Assembly: GCA_934567355.1 (NCBI GenBank)
Contig: CAKTJC010000030.1
Location: 1-33,288, forward strand
Direction: 5' to 3'
Origin: an uncultured Oscillospiraceae bacterium
Lineage (GTDB): Bacteria > Bacillota > Clostridia > Oscillospirales > Oscillospiraceae
Length of the DNA: 33,288 bases
Shown here: in pieces, positions 32,983 through 33,288 of the stretch
Position numbering within the stretch: the first letter of the stretch is position 1
How the letters are laid out: every line of letters starts with the position of its first letter
The notes under the pieces: model-generated
What the model was told of the DNA's origin: nothing
The model's input: the letters and a program-made list of their open reading frames with translations, nothing else
Databases searched by the model: none
Position numbers and translations under genes: made by a program

Positions 32983-33222
32983 ATGATCCCAGTGGAAATA
33001 CGTGGCTACGTCATGGGAGATGAATATAGATGGATTATTAAGTGGCTCGGTTGGATCAGCGCAATATTATGTTGTTTGATGTCTGTCGGTGTTTTGTACG
33101 CACAAGTTAAGGCGCAAGAAGACTTGTGGCTTTGTTTGGCTCCCTCAGCTTTGCTCATGGGCATTGCACTTTATATTCCTTTTACAAAGCAAAAATATTC
33201 AAAATTCCTAAGGAACCTCTGA
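32983..33222 (+). CDS. Small membrane protein of unknown function (two predicted spans)
   Basis: A 79-residue product with hydrophobic stretches at about 20-41 (WLGWISAILCCLMSVGVLYA) and 49-67 (LWLCLAPSALLMGIALYIPF), and a basic end (TKQKYSKFLRNL). GGTGGAG lies just upstream of the ATG at 32983. It is AT-rich. No family recognised. Confidence 0.55.
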   Translation: MIPVEIRGYVMGDEYRWIIKWLGWISAILCCLMSVGVLYAQVKAQEDLWLCLAPSALLMGIALYIPFTKQKYSKFLRNL

Positions 33223-33254
33223 TTTAATCAAAGCTACCATCCCGCTGCCGGATA

Positions 33255-33263
33255 TGGTATAAT
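33255..33263 (+). promoter_or_regulatory. Extended -10 promoter at the right edge
   Basis: TGGTATAAT (TGn plus TATAAT at 33258-33263), with no good -35. It points right, out of the window, and a GGTGG near 33281-33285 may be the ribosome binding site of the next gene. Confidence 0.5.
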
Positions 33264-33288
33264 AGAGCCATCAAACAAAGGTGGTGCC

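Overview
This window looks like a chromosomal segment of a moderately GC-rich Gram-positive anaerobe in Bacillota, class Clostridia, most likely Oscillospirales (Ruminococcaceae/Oscillospiraceae-like). The evidence is strong GGAGG ribosome binding sites, sigma-A promoters with 17-bp spacers, the acetylated branch of diaminopimelate synthesis, a Clostridia-type nusA-ylxR-ylxQ-infB operon, and intergenic REP-like repeats. No rRNA, tRNA, CRISPR array, phage gene or transposase is visible. The taxonomic call is inference.

Left part (1-4.2 kb): the acetyl-diaminopimelate branch is arranged as a divergon. dapH reads right. dapL and patA read left, overlap by ATGA and follow a fully consensus promoter. 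An AT-rich 2H phosphoesterase gene and a very small Cys/Gly/Asn-rich membrane peptide gene (absent from usual ORF-length cutoffs) follow.

4.2-8.6 kb: an MBOAT O-acyltransferase and a DHHW/AlgX-like protein with a Thr/Glu/Ala repeat linker form an envelope glycan acylation pair. A secreted Big2-SGNH esterase converges on them. 8.6-10.9 kb: a DUF4867 protein and an L-fucose/L-arabinose isomerase-family enzyme form a two-gene operon. argS follows at 11.0-12.75 kb.

13.4-21.6 kb (minus strand): rimP-nusA-rnpM(ylxR)-ylxQ-infB-rbfA-nrnA-ABC-F form a translation/transcription-factor operon behind one strong promoter. It is interrupted by structured repeats on both sides of infB. 21.6-28.0 kb (minus strand): secA, pgeF, an oligopeptide-binding lipoprotein and a DUF3048 lipoprotein.

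28.0-33.3 kb: a stand-alone alanyl-tRNA editing gene is bracketed by two inverted copies of a ~255-bp structured repeat. To its right are a zinc-dependent phospholipase C-like gene, a UMF1-type transporter, and three small membrane/lipoprotein genes that become AT-rich.

The most unusual signals are: (1) a family of palindromic intergenic elements with a GTAG-hairpin...hairpin-CTAC layout, with compensatory base changes in the hairpins and two inverted copies around the alaX-like gene; (2) the 50-residue Cys-rich peptide with a structured leader; (3) an ABC-F protein whose two composite ATP sites appear to be one intact and one dead; (4) a candidate operator palindrome in front of the DUF4867/isomerase operon. 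I see no clear new defence or mobile system.
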